This document shows positions 41,040-52,457 of a stretch of DNA of 64,000 bases, piece by piece. The notes beneath the pieces were generated by a model. The model saw nothing but the letters and a program-made list of their open reading frames with translations. It was not told where the DNA came from and made no database searches. Numbering within the stretch: position 1 is the stretch's first letter; every line of letters starts with the position of its first letter. Location: assembly GCA_905221605.1 (NCBI GenBank), contig CAJNDS010002713.1, positions 62,001 to 126,000 on the forward strand, in the 5' to 3' direction. The position numbers were made by a program, and so were the translations under genes. This stretch comes from Symbiodinium natans. Taxonomy: Eukaryota > Sar > Dinophyceae > Suessiales > Symbiodiniaceae.

Positions 41040-42770
41040 AAAGCCGCACCCTATGAAATCCTCTTCTGGGGCCTGCCTGTCCGTAACAAAATCTCACAAG
41101 AGCTTTATATGCAGAGGTTACAGCCTCAGAAATCCTCATCTGGGCTTCCTTCCTATTTTATTGAGAAAATGCTTCTACATAAGAAGCCCACACCCTACGA
41201 AAAGAATTCTATACTTAAAGGCCACACCCTATGAAATCCTCTTCTGGGCCCTCTTAATGAAATTTCAGTAGACTTGTGTCTGATAAAGCCACAGCTTCGT
41301 TCGTAATTAACCCAAGTAAAAAAATATTAAGAGGCCCAGCCCCAAGACATCCTCTTCTAAGCCTCATTGATTAATACCTATTTAGAACATTTTTGTTTTT
41401 CCCACACCTTGTGAAATCTTTCGCTGGCCCCATTCGTAATGAAACGCAATTTGATTTCATATTGTAAGCCCACACCCTAAGAAATCCTCTTCTGGGCTTC
41501 GTTCGTAATTGAACCCAAGTAAAGCAAGTGTATATTCAGAGGCCAACCCCAGGACCTCCTCCTCGCAATGAAACCGAGTTAGAATTCTATATTGCAGACC
41601 ATACCCTATGAAATCCCTTTCTGGCCCCTATTTGTAATGAAGATTAATTATAAAAAAAAATTACAAAGCCACACGCCAAGAAATCCTCATTAGACCTTCG
41701 TTTGTAATTAGACTTATTTTCGATTTGCCAAGATGCTTGTATTAAAAAAAGCCACACCATTCTGGGGCCTGTTCGTAACAGAATCTCGTAAGAAGTTTAC
41801 AATTCTAGGTAAGAAGCCCACACCCTAAGAAGTTGTGACCTAGGCTAGGTTCGTATGTAACTCTTGGACAGAAATTTATATCATGAGCCCCCATTTGTAT
41901 TTGAATGTACTTACAATTCCATATTTAACCGCTAGGCCCTATGAAATCCTCTTCTGGTGCCTATTAGTGAAATGTCAATAGACTTGTATATGATAAAGCC
42001 ATAGCTTCGTTAGTAAATTAAACCCAAGTCAAACAAACAAATTAAGAGGCCCCGCCACAAGACATCCTCTTCTAAGCTTCATTGGTTAATACCTATTTGG
42101 AATTCTATTTTGCAGACCACACCCTATGAAATTCTCCCCTGGCCTCGCTTCATACTACAATGTTATTTGAGGTTTGTATTAAAACGCCACACCCTAAGAA
42201 ATCCTCATCTGGACTCGTTTGGAATTCCACTTAAATTGAATTTTAAGTTTAGAGGCCACACCCCTTTGGACAGAATTTAAAAGGCCACACCCTAAGACCT
42301 GTGTATGGTAAAGCAACAGCTTCGTTCGTAAAACCAAACCAAGTAAAACAATTAAGAGGCCACGCCCTTCTAAGCCTCATTCGTTACTACCTCTTTGGAA
42401 TTTCATTTTACCGACCACACCCTGTGAAAGTCTCCTCTGGCCCCGCTTCGTAATGAAATGTAATTTGAGGTTTGCACTAAAACACCACACCCTAAGAAAT
42501 CCTCAACTGGACTTCCTTTGTGATTCCACTTAAATAGACGTTTAAATTAAGAGGCCACACCCCAAGACATCCTCTTCGAAGCCCCACTCTTTTTTAAGTC
42601 CAATTAGACTTTTGAATTGCAGGTCCACATCCTCAAAAGAACCACACCCTAAGAAACCCTCTCTATTTCTTTTTTTTATTACTTTTCATATTAAGACGCC
42701 ACATCCCAAGACATCCTCTTTTAAGCCTCATTCGTAATTAAATCTAATGGAACTTTACATGTTAACGCCA
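41040..42770. repeat. Degenerate satellite, period about 65-80 bp
   Basis: More than 20 copies of a block near CCACACCCTAAGAAATCCTC followed by TTCTGGGCC, TTCGTAAT and an A/T-rich tail. Two subtypes alternate irregularly: GAAATCCTCTTCTGG and AGACATCCTCTTCTAAGCCT. Spacing is irregular and copies diverge by about 15-30 percent by eye. Confidence 0.85.
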
Positions 42771-42924
42771 CGCCCTGCATACCGAATAGGCTGAATTGAA
42801 AAAAAACGAATGGTGGGTGTGTTTGTGTGCTTTTCTCTGTGTGTGTGCAAGGCAGTCACATTAGCAGAAACAACGTATAACAATACACATTCTTTATACA
42901 AGAAAAGTATTTTTTGCAAAATTT

Positions 42925-43440
42925 GCTTAAAAAAAAACCCAAAAATCCAAAAATCCAAAAATCCAAAAATTCAAAACCATGGAGCCGGGAGGCCGCCTTT
43001 TTTGGATTTTTTGGTTTTCTCGAGGTTTTTTTGGTTTTTTTTGGAAAAATCCAAAAAAAACCATGGTTTTTTTTGGATTTTACTTGCTCCTGGCCTCAAA
43101 AACCTAAAAAACACATGGTTTTTTTTGGATTTTGAGTGAAAATCCAAAAAAACCCTCGTGTTTTTTTAGTTTCTGAGACCAGGAGCACCTGAAATCCAAA
43201 AAAACACGAGGGTTTTTTTGGATTTTCACTCAAAATCCAAAAAAAAACCATGTGTTTTTTAGGTTTTTGAGGCCAGGAGCAAGTAAAATCCAAAAAAACA
43301 CATGGTTTTTTTTGGATTTTTCCAAAAAAAACCAAAAAAACCTCGAGAAAACCAAAAAATCCAAAAAAGGCGGCCTCCCGGCTCCATGGTTTTGAATTTT
43401 TGGATTTTTGGATTTTTGGATTTGTGTCAAAATTTGCAAA
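42925..43440. repeat. Near-perfect inverted repeat of about 500 bp
   Basis: Arms of about 240 bp meet near 43,183 with a spacer of about 17 bp. The CCATGG at 42,977-42,982 mirrors the one at 43,384-43,389. The arms are strings of ATCCAAAAA/TTTTTGGAT with small unique blocks (GGAGCCGGGAGGCCGCC; CAGGAGCAAGTAAAATCC) repeated in mirror. The matching Phe/Gly-rich frames on the two strands are artefacts of this symmetry. Confidence 0.93.
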
Positions 43441-43744
43441 TTCTGCAAAAAAGAAGTGTTTTTTGCATACAATTCTGTGTTTATAAGCCTGTCCTATGCA
43501 AATAATTCATAGACATGTTTACCAAATTGCATTTTCCTGTGTTTTTGGGGTGTTTTTTTATGTGGTGATGTGGAAGTAGTGCTAAACACACGCGTTTTTC
43601 ACTATTTACAGGTTTTCTCGCATAGGACTAGACGTGCAAAAACAGGACATCGCCTAGCATAGCCAGCATGTCATTTTAATCGGTATTTACGAGGGTTTTT
43701 ATAGAGACAAAGCAAAACCTAGATCATGGGGGGGGGGGGTGACC

Positions 43745-43797
<53 letters not shown>

Positions 43798-43840
43798 TGT
43801 ATACTTATATATATGTATATATATATATACACACATATCT

Positions 43841-45330
43841 ATATGGTTTGAGGGCCGAAAGCTGTCCGCTGCGTTTTTGCTCTTTTATAATCGAGTATAA
43901 GCAAAACAAAGAAAAGTACAATGCAAAAACCAACGCCAAACAACCAACAAGACCAGAACCAAAAACCAAAGAACCAAGCAACAAACAACCAACAAAAGCC
44001 CAAAACCCCAAAAAAACCCAAAACAAAAAACATCGGGAACTCCTGGAAACAACGCTCATTTATGTTCTGTCTTCAAGAGTTCCCGAAAACTTTCTCCAAA
44101 GGCAAGCCAGTGTATTTCATGCCGAATCTTTGATGAATGTTGGCCTCCTCATAATTCCCGCATAATTCGACAATGAAATTGTACGCTCAGTCGTATTTGC
44201 TAAGCCTATTCCCGTCCCTATTGCATCCAGGAAAATGCATACACGTGCTACAGCTAGTAGAACTTGCCATAAATTGCGATATAATGGGTTTAAACCATCC
44301 GTAGAAGACTTCTGAGCTTAAGGGGTCACCCGAAAAAGAGTACAGTTAACATGGTTGCCATTAGCCGAATTACATTCGCCTTCCCCCATGTCTGAGTCAT
44401 AAACTAAACCAAGACAAGATGGTATAGATAAATTGAAACATGCTTCATGTGACAAATAACAATATGCGAAACACGATGCAACTCTTAACGTTAGTAATAT
44501 TGTAAAGCTTTAAAATTATAGACATATACTCCTCAACATGATTCTCTGCAAGGTGGGGATGTTGTAAAAGATGTTGTTTGTTTTCTTTTGAAATTGGTGG
44601 GCAGTCGAATGCAATACTGCCGGGAACACGCTTAACTCTACCAGCTGCAGTAGCTGCATCTTTGTTGTTGGAAACCTATGGTGCCATGTTCTTTCTATCA
44701 TTTTCATGCAACTCGTACGACCCAAATCTAAGAGTATCAACGATTATGCGCCCAAGGTGGGCCACACAATAAACTACTGTTTGCCTAAGAACCCCCAAAA
44801 GCACAACATATTCTTCCCTGTAAGGGCAATAAGGGGAGTTTTTGCTTTTTGTTCTCTCTGTTTTTTGGGTCCTGAAGCAAATAGTAGTAAATACTCAACT
44901 CTTGAATCAAAGGCTAGATGCAACTACATGTTCGGATCGCTTCGCCCTTCCCTAGAAGCTTGTGTGTGTGTGTGTGGGATAGTCTGTGAACTTAGCCAAA
45001 CCAAAAAATGGTAGCGGGTGGTAGCAGCAGCAGTTATGTGGCACCGTCTATGGGCATCTATAGAACCTGTCTGTTTTCGGTTGTGCACTTAAAATGTCGC
45101 AGACATATCAGAAAAGAACACTTTAACATCTCGAGTGACTCCATGTTTGTTATGAAAAAGTCGATCTGTATCCGCTGTGTTGATATTTTGACAAAACAGC
45201 AAATCAGCAAAAGCACAGCGGACAGATCTCGGCTTGAAACCTATATGGGCTGATTTTGTATATGTTTCTATACACGCTCCGGTCACCCCAAATCTGCTTG
45301 CAGTTGTGTTGAGGCGATCAAGGGCAGCTC
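43841..45330 (-). pseudogene. AT-rich region with decayed minus-strand coding frames
   Basis: Base composition is close to that of the 11.6-12.1 kb insert. On the minus strand, protein-like frames run from about 45,320 to 45,090 (contains CIETYTKSAHIGFKPRSVRC) and from about 44,860 to 44,460 (contains EEYVVLLGVLRQTVVYCVAH and AATAAGRVKRVPGSIAFDCP), each broken by single stops. They could be pieces of one foreign gene. No family recognised. The 43,920-44,030 part is a simple CAA-rich tract. Confidence 0.4.
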
Positions 45331-45415
45331 GGCTACGGCGAGGGTGGAGGACCCGCAGCTTTTGGGGCGAGGGCCCTAAACCCTCACACCTTGAACGCAG
45401 AACCCTTAAACCCCA

Positions 45416-45418
<3 letters not shown>

Positions 45419-45474
<56 letters not shown>
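45419..45474. repeat. Poly-C run, about 55 bp
   Basis: An uninterrupted C homopolymer. Its length in an assembly is unreliable. Confidence 0.95.
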
Positions 45475-46155
45475 TTGTTGCGTGGGGTGCCGGGGTGGGC
45501 GGGATGTGAGGGCTTTGGGACATCTTTTTGGACTTTGGTGGCTTCGGGGCTCTCAGGTTGTTTTGGAGGCCTGGGAAGAGAGAAGTAGCAGATGTTGTGA
45601 CAACGGTCGTTGAGTATGCCGAACAATGAAGGACCCAAGAAGGGTTGAACATAAGAGCTGTCTTCTGCGCAACCCTCGTCGTGCATTGAGAGAGGAATGA
45701 CGTTTAAGAATAACCATGACCCAGATTCCTAAACCCTGAATCCTTAAACCCCTGAACCCTAAAGCCCAAATTTAAATCCCTAAACCCGGAATCCCAATTG
45801 CGAGATGCATTTTTCTCGCAACAGATCTGGTCGATCCATCTCGCTGTGTCGTTTGCATCCCGTGGCCTCAGGATTTTTTGGTAACAGGGTTTACGGTTTA
45901 AGGTTTAGGGTTTAGGGTTTAGGGCTGCCACTTCTATGGAAGAATATAAGCTAGTGTTTAGGGTTGGGGGCTGGGGCTGTAGGAGGATTTCTATGTTGGG
46001 ACATGCGCCGGGGGGCATGAGGGGGTTAGTCAGGTGCCTCCGTAGACACCCCCGAAGCGCTGTAACCCTGAACCCTGAACCCTAAAACCTAAATTCTAAA
46101 CCCTCAACCCTAAACCCTAAACCCCAAACCCCAAACCCCAAACCCTAAACCCGCC
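45475..46155. other. Non-coding stretch with CCCTAAA-like arrays
   Basis: Holds degenerate CCCTAAA units (45,730-45,800; 46,060-46,155) and a short TTTAGGG array near 45,895-45,925. No supportable exon. Confidence 0.4.
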
Positions 46156-46157
46156 TA

Positions 46158-46921
46158 AACTTCTCGGAGGCGCCCGCTTCACGTGAACACCGCCTCCGAA
46201 GCGAACTTGTGAACTGCGGTATCGAAGAATCCCGGCTGCTCCTTCTGCCCACGGCGCCCCTCAGCAGCAAAACCTTCAACCCTGAACCCTAGACCCTAAT
46301 CCCTAATCCCTAAACCCTAAACCCTAAACCATAAACCCTAAACCCTAAACCCTAAACCCCAAACCTAAAGCATCCTAAGCACCGAGCCCCGCACCCTAAA
46401 CCCCAAACAACCCGGTGCCGGGGCCCTGAGCCCGATAGCCTCAACCGAACAGTTTAGGGTTTAGGGTTTAGGGTTTAGGGTTTAGGGTTTTGGGTCTAGG
46501 GTTAAGGTTTTCCCCCCCAAACCCTGAAAGCAACAACATCCCTCAGTTCCGAAGACCCTTCTGAGCAGAACCTGGACCTCCGAGGACCGGTGCGGAGAAG
46601 CTTGGCAGCTTTGGGGGCTTCGTTGCAGGGGCCTGCGAGCTCTGCAAAGAAAATGGAGGAGAACCAGCAACCCCAAAGGAGGGCCCAGTTGTATTCGGGA
46701 CACCCCCCCCCCCTCCAGATAAACTGGGCGCATACACGATGCCCTAACAAGTTTAAGGTGGGTGGGGACCCTTGCTCTTCTTGGGCAGCTCCCGAACCCC
46801 AAGATCGACCTTGCTGAGGAATGCTGCGGATGTGCTACTCACCTACCTTTTTGGCCGCTATGCGGGCACGAAGAACTACCTTGCAGCGTGGCTTCAGACG
46901 AGTCCTTTGCACTGGGTTTGA
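46158..46921 (+). CDS. Three candidate exons, unknown product
   Basis: Islands after telomere-like arrays read: 46,158-~46,262 (REHRLRSELVNCGIEESRLL), ~46,545-46,700 (DLRGPVRRSLAALGASLQGP then ASSAKKMEENQQPQRR) and ~46,790-46,921 (LLRNAADVLLTYLFGRYAGT then KNYLAAWLQTSPLHWV, stop TGA). The last is helical and ends in a natural-looking C-terminus. Phases between the three are not settled. Gene unknown. Confidence 0.4.
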
Positions 46922-47414
46922 GGTGCCTAAACCCTCAAATGCTCAACCCTAAACCAGGCTCTTAAGATGGAGTTCGGCTCCTCCAAAACCCATAGGACAA
47001 CAAACCCCGAATCCCGAAACCCACAACCCTAAACCCCCCCACCAAGCCACCCTTGCAGTTGACCTGCAAGCACGGCGGGGGTGAGCGAGTCGGACAGACC
47101 CCCTGACCCCCCCAACCCGAACAGCACAAAATCACCCAAGTAGCCCTAGGCGTTAAGCAATCATCAGCCCCGAAGCCTCAAACCCTAAACCCTAAGCCCT
47201 ATACATCCTAAACCCTAAGCTTTAAGCCAAAGGTCTCGGACGACCGCAAGTGGTTCCAGGCCCGGCAATCATGTCTTGGCCTTGGGCTTCGAGGTTTCAG
47301 GGCTTAGGGGACTTGGTTCAGGGTTTAGGGGAACTCGTTTAGGGTTTAGGGTTAAACCCGAAACCCTAAACTCCAAACCCTAAACCCTAAACCCTCAAGC
47401 AGGAACCCTCAAAT

Positions 47415-47503
47415 GAACTCGTGGGGTTCAAAGGGCGTTTCGCAGCATGAGCTGGGGGACGCACCCTTCCGCAACGCTCTCCCTGAGTTCCCTCCAGAGG
47501 TTT
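47415..47503 (+). CDS. Candidate exon, unknown product
   Basis: Reads KGVSQHELGDAPFRNALPEF then PPE up to CAGAG|GTTTGAG. CCCTAAA units precede it. No family recognised. Confidence 0.35.
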
Positions 47504-47689
47504 GAGCCCTAAACCCGAAAGCGTTTAGGTTTTAGGGTTTAGGGTTCGAAAGGGTTTAGGTTTTAGGGTTTAGGGTTTAGGGTTCGGGGACCCTCAACCC
47601 TAAACCCTGAAGTCTAAACCCTAAACCCTAAACCCTAAACCTGAGACCCCAAAACCCTAAACCACCCTAAGCCCTAAACCGTCAACCCT

Positions 47690-47822
47690 AAACCCTAAAC
47701 CCTGAAACCCTGAAACCCTGAAACCCTGAAACCCTGAAACCCTGAAACCCTGAAACCCTGAAACCCTGAAACCCTGAAACCCTGAAACCCTGAAACCCTG
47801 AAACCCTGAAACCCTGAAATCC
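47690..47822 (+). repeat. CCCTGAAA 8-bp variant array
   Basis: About 15 units of CCCTGAAA, nearly perfect, after a few CCCTAAA units. The frame through it (FRVSGFQG repeats on the minus strand) is an artefact. Confidence 0.95.
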
Positions 47823-49925
47823 CTAAACCGTAAGAGCACCCCAAAGACTGAAAGGAGGTGGTGCGTGCCGAGCCCTGGCGATGCACCATTTGGATCACCA
47901 GCGACCGGTTTCAGCAGCTCTGAGAAAGAAGTCGCGGCGGGGGGAGGGTTTGGGGTTTAGGGTGTAGGGTTTGGGGTTTGGGGTTTGGGGTTTCGGGTTC
48001 AGGCCCACTTAATTCGGGTTTCGGGTTTAGGGTTTCAGGGTTTAGGTTTTGTGCCACTCAATGAGGGTTTCGGGTTTAGGGTTTCGGGATTTTGGGTTTA
48101 GGGTCTAGGGCTTCGGCTGGGCAACTGGGTGGCATTAGGGGTGTACATGAGGGTCGGATCTGTGGGCCTTTCTGGGGTGTTCTATGATATTGTGGCATGC
48201 GCGTCGTCAGCTGATGTATGAGGAGGCAGAGTGGCAGATCCCCCGCGGAACACGGCTTCTCCACCCTAAACGCTTAAAACCCTAAACCTAAAACCTTAAA
48301 CCCTCAACCCTAAGTCTAGCCCTAGAGGCCCTGCGTAAAGTCTCCCTATGTCAATGCTGTAGTTGCTCTGTCTCTTTGCTTGTGGGTCCTTATTGGGGTA
48401 CCGATGATTCTTGCTGCATGGTCTCAGATTCAGAATAACATGCATTGTTCTACTTCTTATTACCATCATTATGAGTTTTTTTCCTCATTCTCAGAAATAC
48501 GGACCCGTTGTTTCGAGGTGCCCAAGATGGGGACCAGAAGGTAGAGTCAGTATCAATGTCAGTATCTGTTTTTTTTTGTCCTCTCGCTCCATCTCTCTCT
48601 CTCTCTCTGTCTCTCTCTCTCTCTCTGCCTTTCTCTGTCTCTCTCTAGATATGCAAATGTGTTTTTGTAGACGTGTATGTCAGTGTAGAGGTATGTGTAT
48701 CTATGTCTACGCTTATGTATTCACGCCACACGATGGCGTCTTCGTGCTGAGCTCTTCTGTGATGAGCGGATTCATCGTGCTGTGCTTCAGCTTGACTTCT
48801 TCTGCCTCCTTGGCTCCCAGCCCAGAGGCTTCTCGCAATCGAGGAGGCCAAGAGCCCGTTCTGGCTAAGTGAAACAGTGAAGCGGCAGCCTGCGAAAGCC
48901 GTAGCCCGCAAACCTAGAGCCTTAACCCCCCCTCCCCACCCCCAAAGAGAAAAAAAAGGCAAATAGAACAGAATCCGTAGAGCCCCAAAGCCTCAACACC
49001 CAAGAACTCGTTCTTAAAGCCCTAAACTCTCGGAAACCGGAGGCTAAAGGTTTTCTCTACAAATAGCAAGAACCGCGCATGTACATTTGCATATATATAT
49101 ATGGTCATATATATATATATATATATGTACTCGGGCTCCCGGCCCCCCACCCCCCCCATGGTACACCCCCCCCTCCATGGTATCTCCCCTTTCAAGGTAT
49201 TTCTGATCAACCCCCCCTCCCCATCCCCCCCCAAACCTCTCCCCTAAACCTTAAACCAACCTTAAACCTCGCACCCTCAACCTAAAACGTAAACCTTCAA
49301 CCCCAAACGCCATTCCCCATTCACAGCACAGGCAGGTGGGGCTAAACCTTAAACCCTAAACTTATGTAAGCCCTAAACCTGAAACCCTAAACCCTAACCC
49401 CCCGAACCACACCCAAACCACAGGGGTAGCAAGCTTCAATCACACCACGGCCTAAACCTTAGACCCTAAACCCCGAACCTTAACCCCCAACCACACCCAC
49501 ACCACGGGGGGGGGGGGGCCGCGGGTAGGCCCTAAACCTTAACCTTAAACCCGACCTCCCCAACAACACCCAACACAGGGGGGGGGAGGCGTGGGGGTAG
49601 GGATTCAAGGGAGGATGGGGGGATGGGGGGGGGGGGGGAGGGCGTGGCAGCCTGAGACCATATATAGACATGCATGTCTAGTTTATGTATGTGTGTATAT
49701 ATGTATTCAAACTTGCGTATTCAAACTTACATTTTTATTTTTGTATAATTTCTCCAGCATCACCTTCCAGAGCGCTGGCTCAATACCACCCCTTTAAACA
49801 AGAAGTCTACCTTCATGCAACAGAAGGAGTCCCTATTGATAGTGCCAGGTTGAAGAGCCGCTCTGTTGGGGAATCGCTCGTGGTTGAGATGTATATTCCC
49901 CAAGGCCCTAGGTCCTAAGCCCTAA
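47823..49925. other. Repeat-rich stretch with no firm gene
   Basis: One possible exon at 47,831-47,942 (KSTPKTERRWCVPSPGDAPF). Otherwise a CT microsatellite (48,592-48,650), (TA)n at 49,090-49,125, poly-C/G patches (49,140-49,240; 49,500-49,640) and scattered CCCTAAA-like units. Dyad TTTCGGGTTTAGGGTTTC repeats occur near 48,000-48,100. Confidence 0.4.
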
Positions 49926-50028
49926 GCCCTAGGCCCTAAACCCTAAACCCTAAACCCTAAACCCTAAACCCTAAACCCTAAACCCTAAACCCTAAATCCT
50001 AAACCCTATGTTGGGGGCACATTGAGCC

Positions 50029-52263
50029 ATGGCCGGCGGATACGCCTTGGGGGGCGAGGCGGGGAGCTTCCGCGTGAGGGCTTCGAGGCCACAGAAGACC
50101 CTGTTGGAGATACAGCCCAAAGAGCCCAATACCCCTTAATTAAGCAATGTACCTTAACTTATAAAGGGATCCTTAATATGATTTAAGGTATATTCCTTAA
50201 TTAAGGGGTATTGGGCTCTTTGGGAATACAATCGCAGTGTTTTGACATGTTTTCGGGTTCAGGGTTCAGGTTTTGGGGTTTAGGGTAAACCCAAAAAACC
50301 TTAAAACTCTCCAACCCGTAAACCCCAAACCGCCCAAACCCTGTTTTGGATTCAAGGACTTCGAGGAGAGGAGAGGACAGGCATTCCTCCCGTGTTTTGG
50401 TAGAGTCCTCTCCCGCAGGGTTTAGAGTGTAGGGTTTAGGGTTTAGGCCCCTACACTCTCTGTGAATCTGAATGGGAGTTTTGAAAATTGGGAAGCGCTG
50501 TCTGCGAGGAGGCCGAGATCGCCCGCCTCAGTGAGACCACCAAAGCGGCAGCGGCCGAGGTGAGGCTGTAATGTAGAAATACGATGATATAGTAGTTTGT
50601 GGGTTTTCGAAAATAGGGGTACCCTTCTGGGGGGTTCCAAAAAGGATTATGCAATATTTTAGGGTGTATAAGGGGTACCCTATGTTCGGAAATCCCCGTA
50701 CAGTAATATCATCGTATTACAATATTGCAATATATTCATATAGCATATAGCAATATGGCATCCCCAGGGACAAGATTCGGGGCGCATGTTGCACCTATGT
50801 TGAGGGTGTACATAGGGTTCAGGCTGCTTTTCTAAAGGACCACCTTTTTTTATTTTGGTGGAAACTTCTGGTCCTGGTCATACAGGACTATGAGTCGCCT
50901 TTCGAGTCCTATGAGAAAGCGCCCGCCCCCCCCCCCCCCCCCCGCACCCGATTTCGAAGTGCGCACGTTTCTAGGCGATCTCGGACCTTCTGAAGGGAGC
51001 TTGCGGTTGAAATAAACCCTAAAGCCCTAAACCCCTAAACCCTAAACCCTAAACCCTAAACCCTAAACCCCTAAACCCCTAAACCCTAAACCCTAAACCC
51101 TAAACCAGCGCTGTAAGCGCAACGATAAGGCAACGAGAGCCGGTCCCTTACGGCACCTCAGGTCCTTCGTCAGAGGAAACCCCCGAAGTTCGGTGTTCTT
51201 TGAGACGTTGTAGACCCTTCTGGAGCGCTCCACTTCTGGAGCTCAAGTGACGAATGTTTACGGTTTAGGGTTTAGGGTTTAGGGTAATGATCCTTGTTTT
51301 TTGTTGGCCCTTGCTTCGGGGGATTTCGCTATGGATTGGGATGTTCCCCCTTATACTAGCAGTCCTTCACAGGGAGTATCGTACCCCCTATTATAATCCC
51401 TGTCAGTCAGCGCTTCCGAGGGTCAATCCGCACCTGAATTATAGTCCCTATTGAGGACTTTTTCTTGTGCGGGGGAACATCCCAAGATATGGATGTAGAT
51501 GGAGCCCGCGCGCACATTGTATGTGCAAGTAGAGGCTTGCAGCCGCATCCGCGCGCACATTTACATACACATAGGCATTCGCGCACAAGTATATATGTAC
51601 ATACATAGATATTTTATGTCTCTGTGTTTTTTCGGATCTCCTTTACCACGTCAGCGGCTGAGTGATATATAATATATATGTGTTTATGTCTGTCTGTCTG
51701 TATGTATGTAGGGACAAACCCGACACCCAAAAACCCGAAACTGCAAACCCCAAGCCTCAAACCCCAAACCCCAAACCCTAAACCTACACGTGCAAAGTCT
51801 TGCCTGCGCCATGTCGGAGGTCTCCCGACTGCGGGCTCAAGCGGCCGATAAGGCCGCGCGCTTTTTGCATGTTGCAGGGAGCAGAACTTGGGGTTCGGGG
51901 GTTTGTCTAGGGTTTAGGGTTTAGGGTTTAGGGTTTAGTGTTCAGGGTGGCTCAAGGCGTCAAGACAGTACTCTGATGCTTCTCAGCGCAAAGAATCAGG
52001 CGTGGGGTGGCCTCTAAGCACGTCGAAGCCCCCAACCTCAACCTTAAAGCCCCTGAGGCCTTAGAACCCTTACATCCTAAACCCCTAAACCCCAAACCCG
52101 AAACCCGAAGCCCTAAACCCTAAACCCGAAGGCCCCAAACAACTCAAACCCCTAAACCTCCAAACCTTCTTTCCTGAGGAGTTCGAGGCCTCCCAGCTAG
52201 AGAAGCAGATCCGCCGCCTGGAGCGCCGCATTGCCGCCCGGGGGCCCTTGCTTTGGATTGAGG
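50029..52263 (+). CDS. Coiled-coil protein, several small exons
   Basis: Probable start ATG 50,029 (MAGGYALGGEAGSFRVRASR then PQKTLLEIQ). Later exons: 50,496-50,559 (VCEEAEIARLSETTKAAAAE|GTGAGG), about 51,795-51,859 (CAMSEVSRLRAQAADK|GC site) and 52,179-~52,263 (EFEASQLEKQIRRLERRIAA). The last three have heptad-like spacing of Leu/Ile/Ala with Glu and Arg, so a coiled-coil rod is likely. The last two join in phase through a GC 5' site. The introns hold a family-3 element, a family-4 element, a family-2 element and TTTAGGG/CCCTAAA arrays. Family and function unknown. Confidence 0.5.
50107..50240 (+). mobile_element. MITE family 3, full copy with TIRs
   Basis: CCCAAAGAGCCCAATACCCC then TTAATTAAG at the left; CTTAATTAAGGGGTATTGGG then CTCTTTGGG at the right, with AT-rich DNA between. 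It directly follows the first exon of the coiled-coil gene and ends before AATCGCAG|, so it probably forms an intron. Confidence 0.85.
50577..50835. repeat. Interspersed repeat family 4, copy B
   Basis: Inverted arms AATACGATGATATAG...GGGGTACCC (50,577-50,623) and GGGGTACCC...TATCATCGTATT (50,671-50,718), followed by a conserved 115-bp tail (GACAAGATTCGGGGCGCATG, GCACCTATGTTG). It lies in the intron that starts at 50,560. Confidence 0.85.
51338..51487. mobile_element. MITE family 2, longer copy
   Basis: TTGGGATGTTCCCCCTTATA then CTAGCAGTCC at the left; GGGGGAACATCCCAA at the right; inner TAATCCCTGTC/TATAGTCCCTATTGAGGAC blocks. It lies in an intron of the coiled-coil gene. Confidence 0.8.
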
Positions 52264-52309
52264 GTTTTCTGCGGTCACGCAATCCACACAAGCTTCGGCC
52301 TCACCTCAT

Positions 52310-52457
52310 ACCCTAAACCCTAAACCCTAAACCCTAAACCCTAAACCCTAAACCCTAAACCCTAAACCCTAAACCCTAAACCCTAAACCCTAAACCCTAA
52401 ACCCTAAACCCTAAACCCTAAACCCTAAACCCTAAACCCTAAACCCTAAACCCTACA
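52310..52457 (+). repeat. CCCTAAA array, about 21 perfect units
   Basis: One of the longest perfect arrays in the window. No clear exon follows within 100 bp. Confidence 0.95.

Larger units (their letters stand above)
40875..43840. mobile_element. 2.9-kb element with terminal inverted repeats
   Basis: Left end TCACC(C)nATGATCTAGGT at 40,896-40,922; right end ACCTAGATCAT(G)nGTGA at 43,717-43,742. Each is flanked outside by (TA)n microsatellite (40,780-40,892; 43,743-43,835). The inside is AT-rich, unlike the surroundings, and holds a degenerate satellite and a large near-palindrome. No transposase frame is visible, so it is a non-autonomous element or a repeat cassette. Confidence 0.65.

Noticed and set aside
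42810-43505. Phe/Gly-rich ORFs (FFGFFGF, FFLDF)
   Set aside because: Near-identical frames on opposite strands arise from the palindrome of ATCCAAAAA units.
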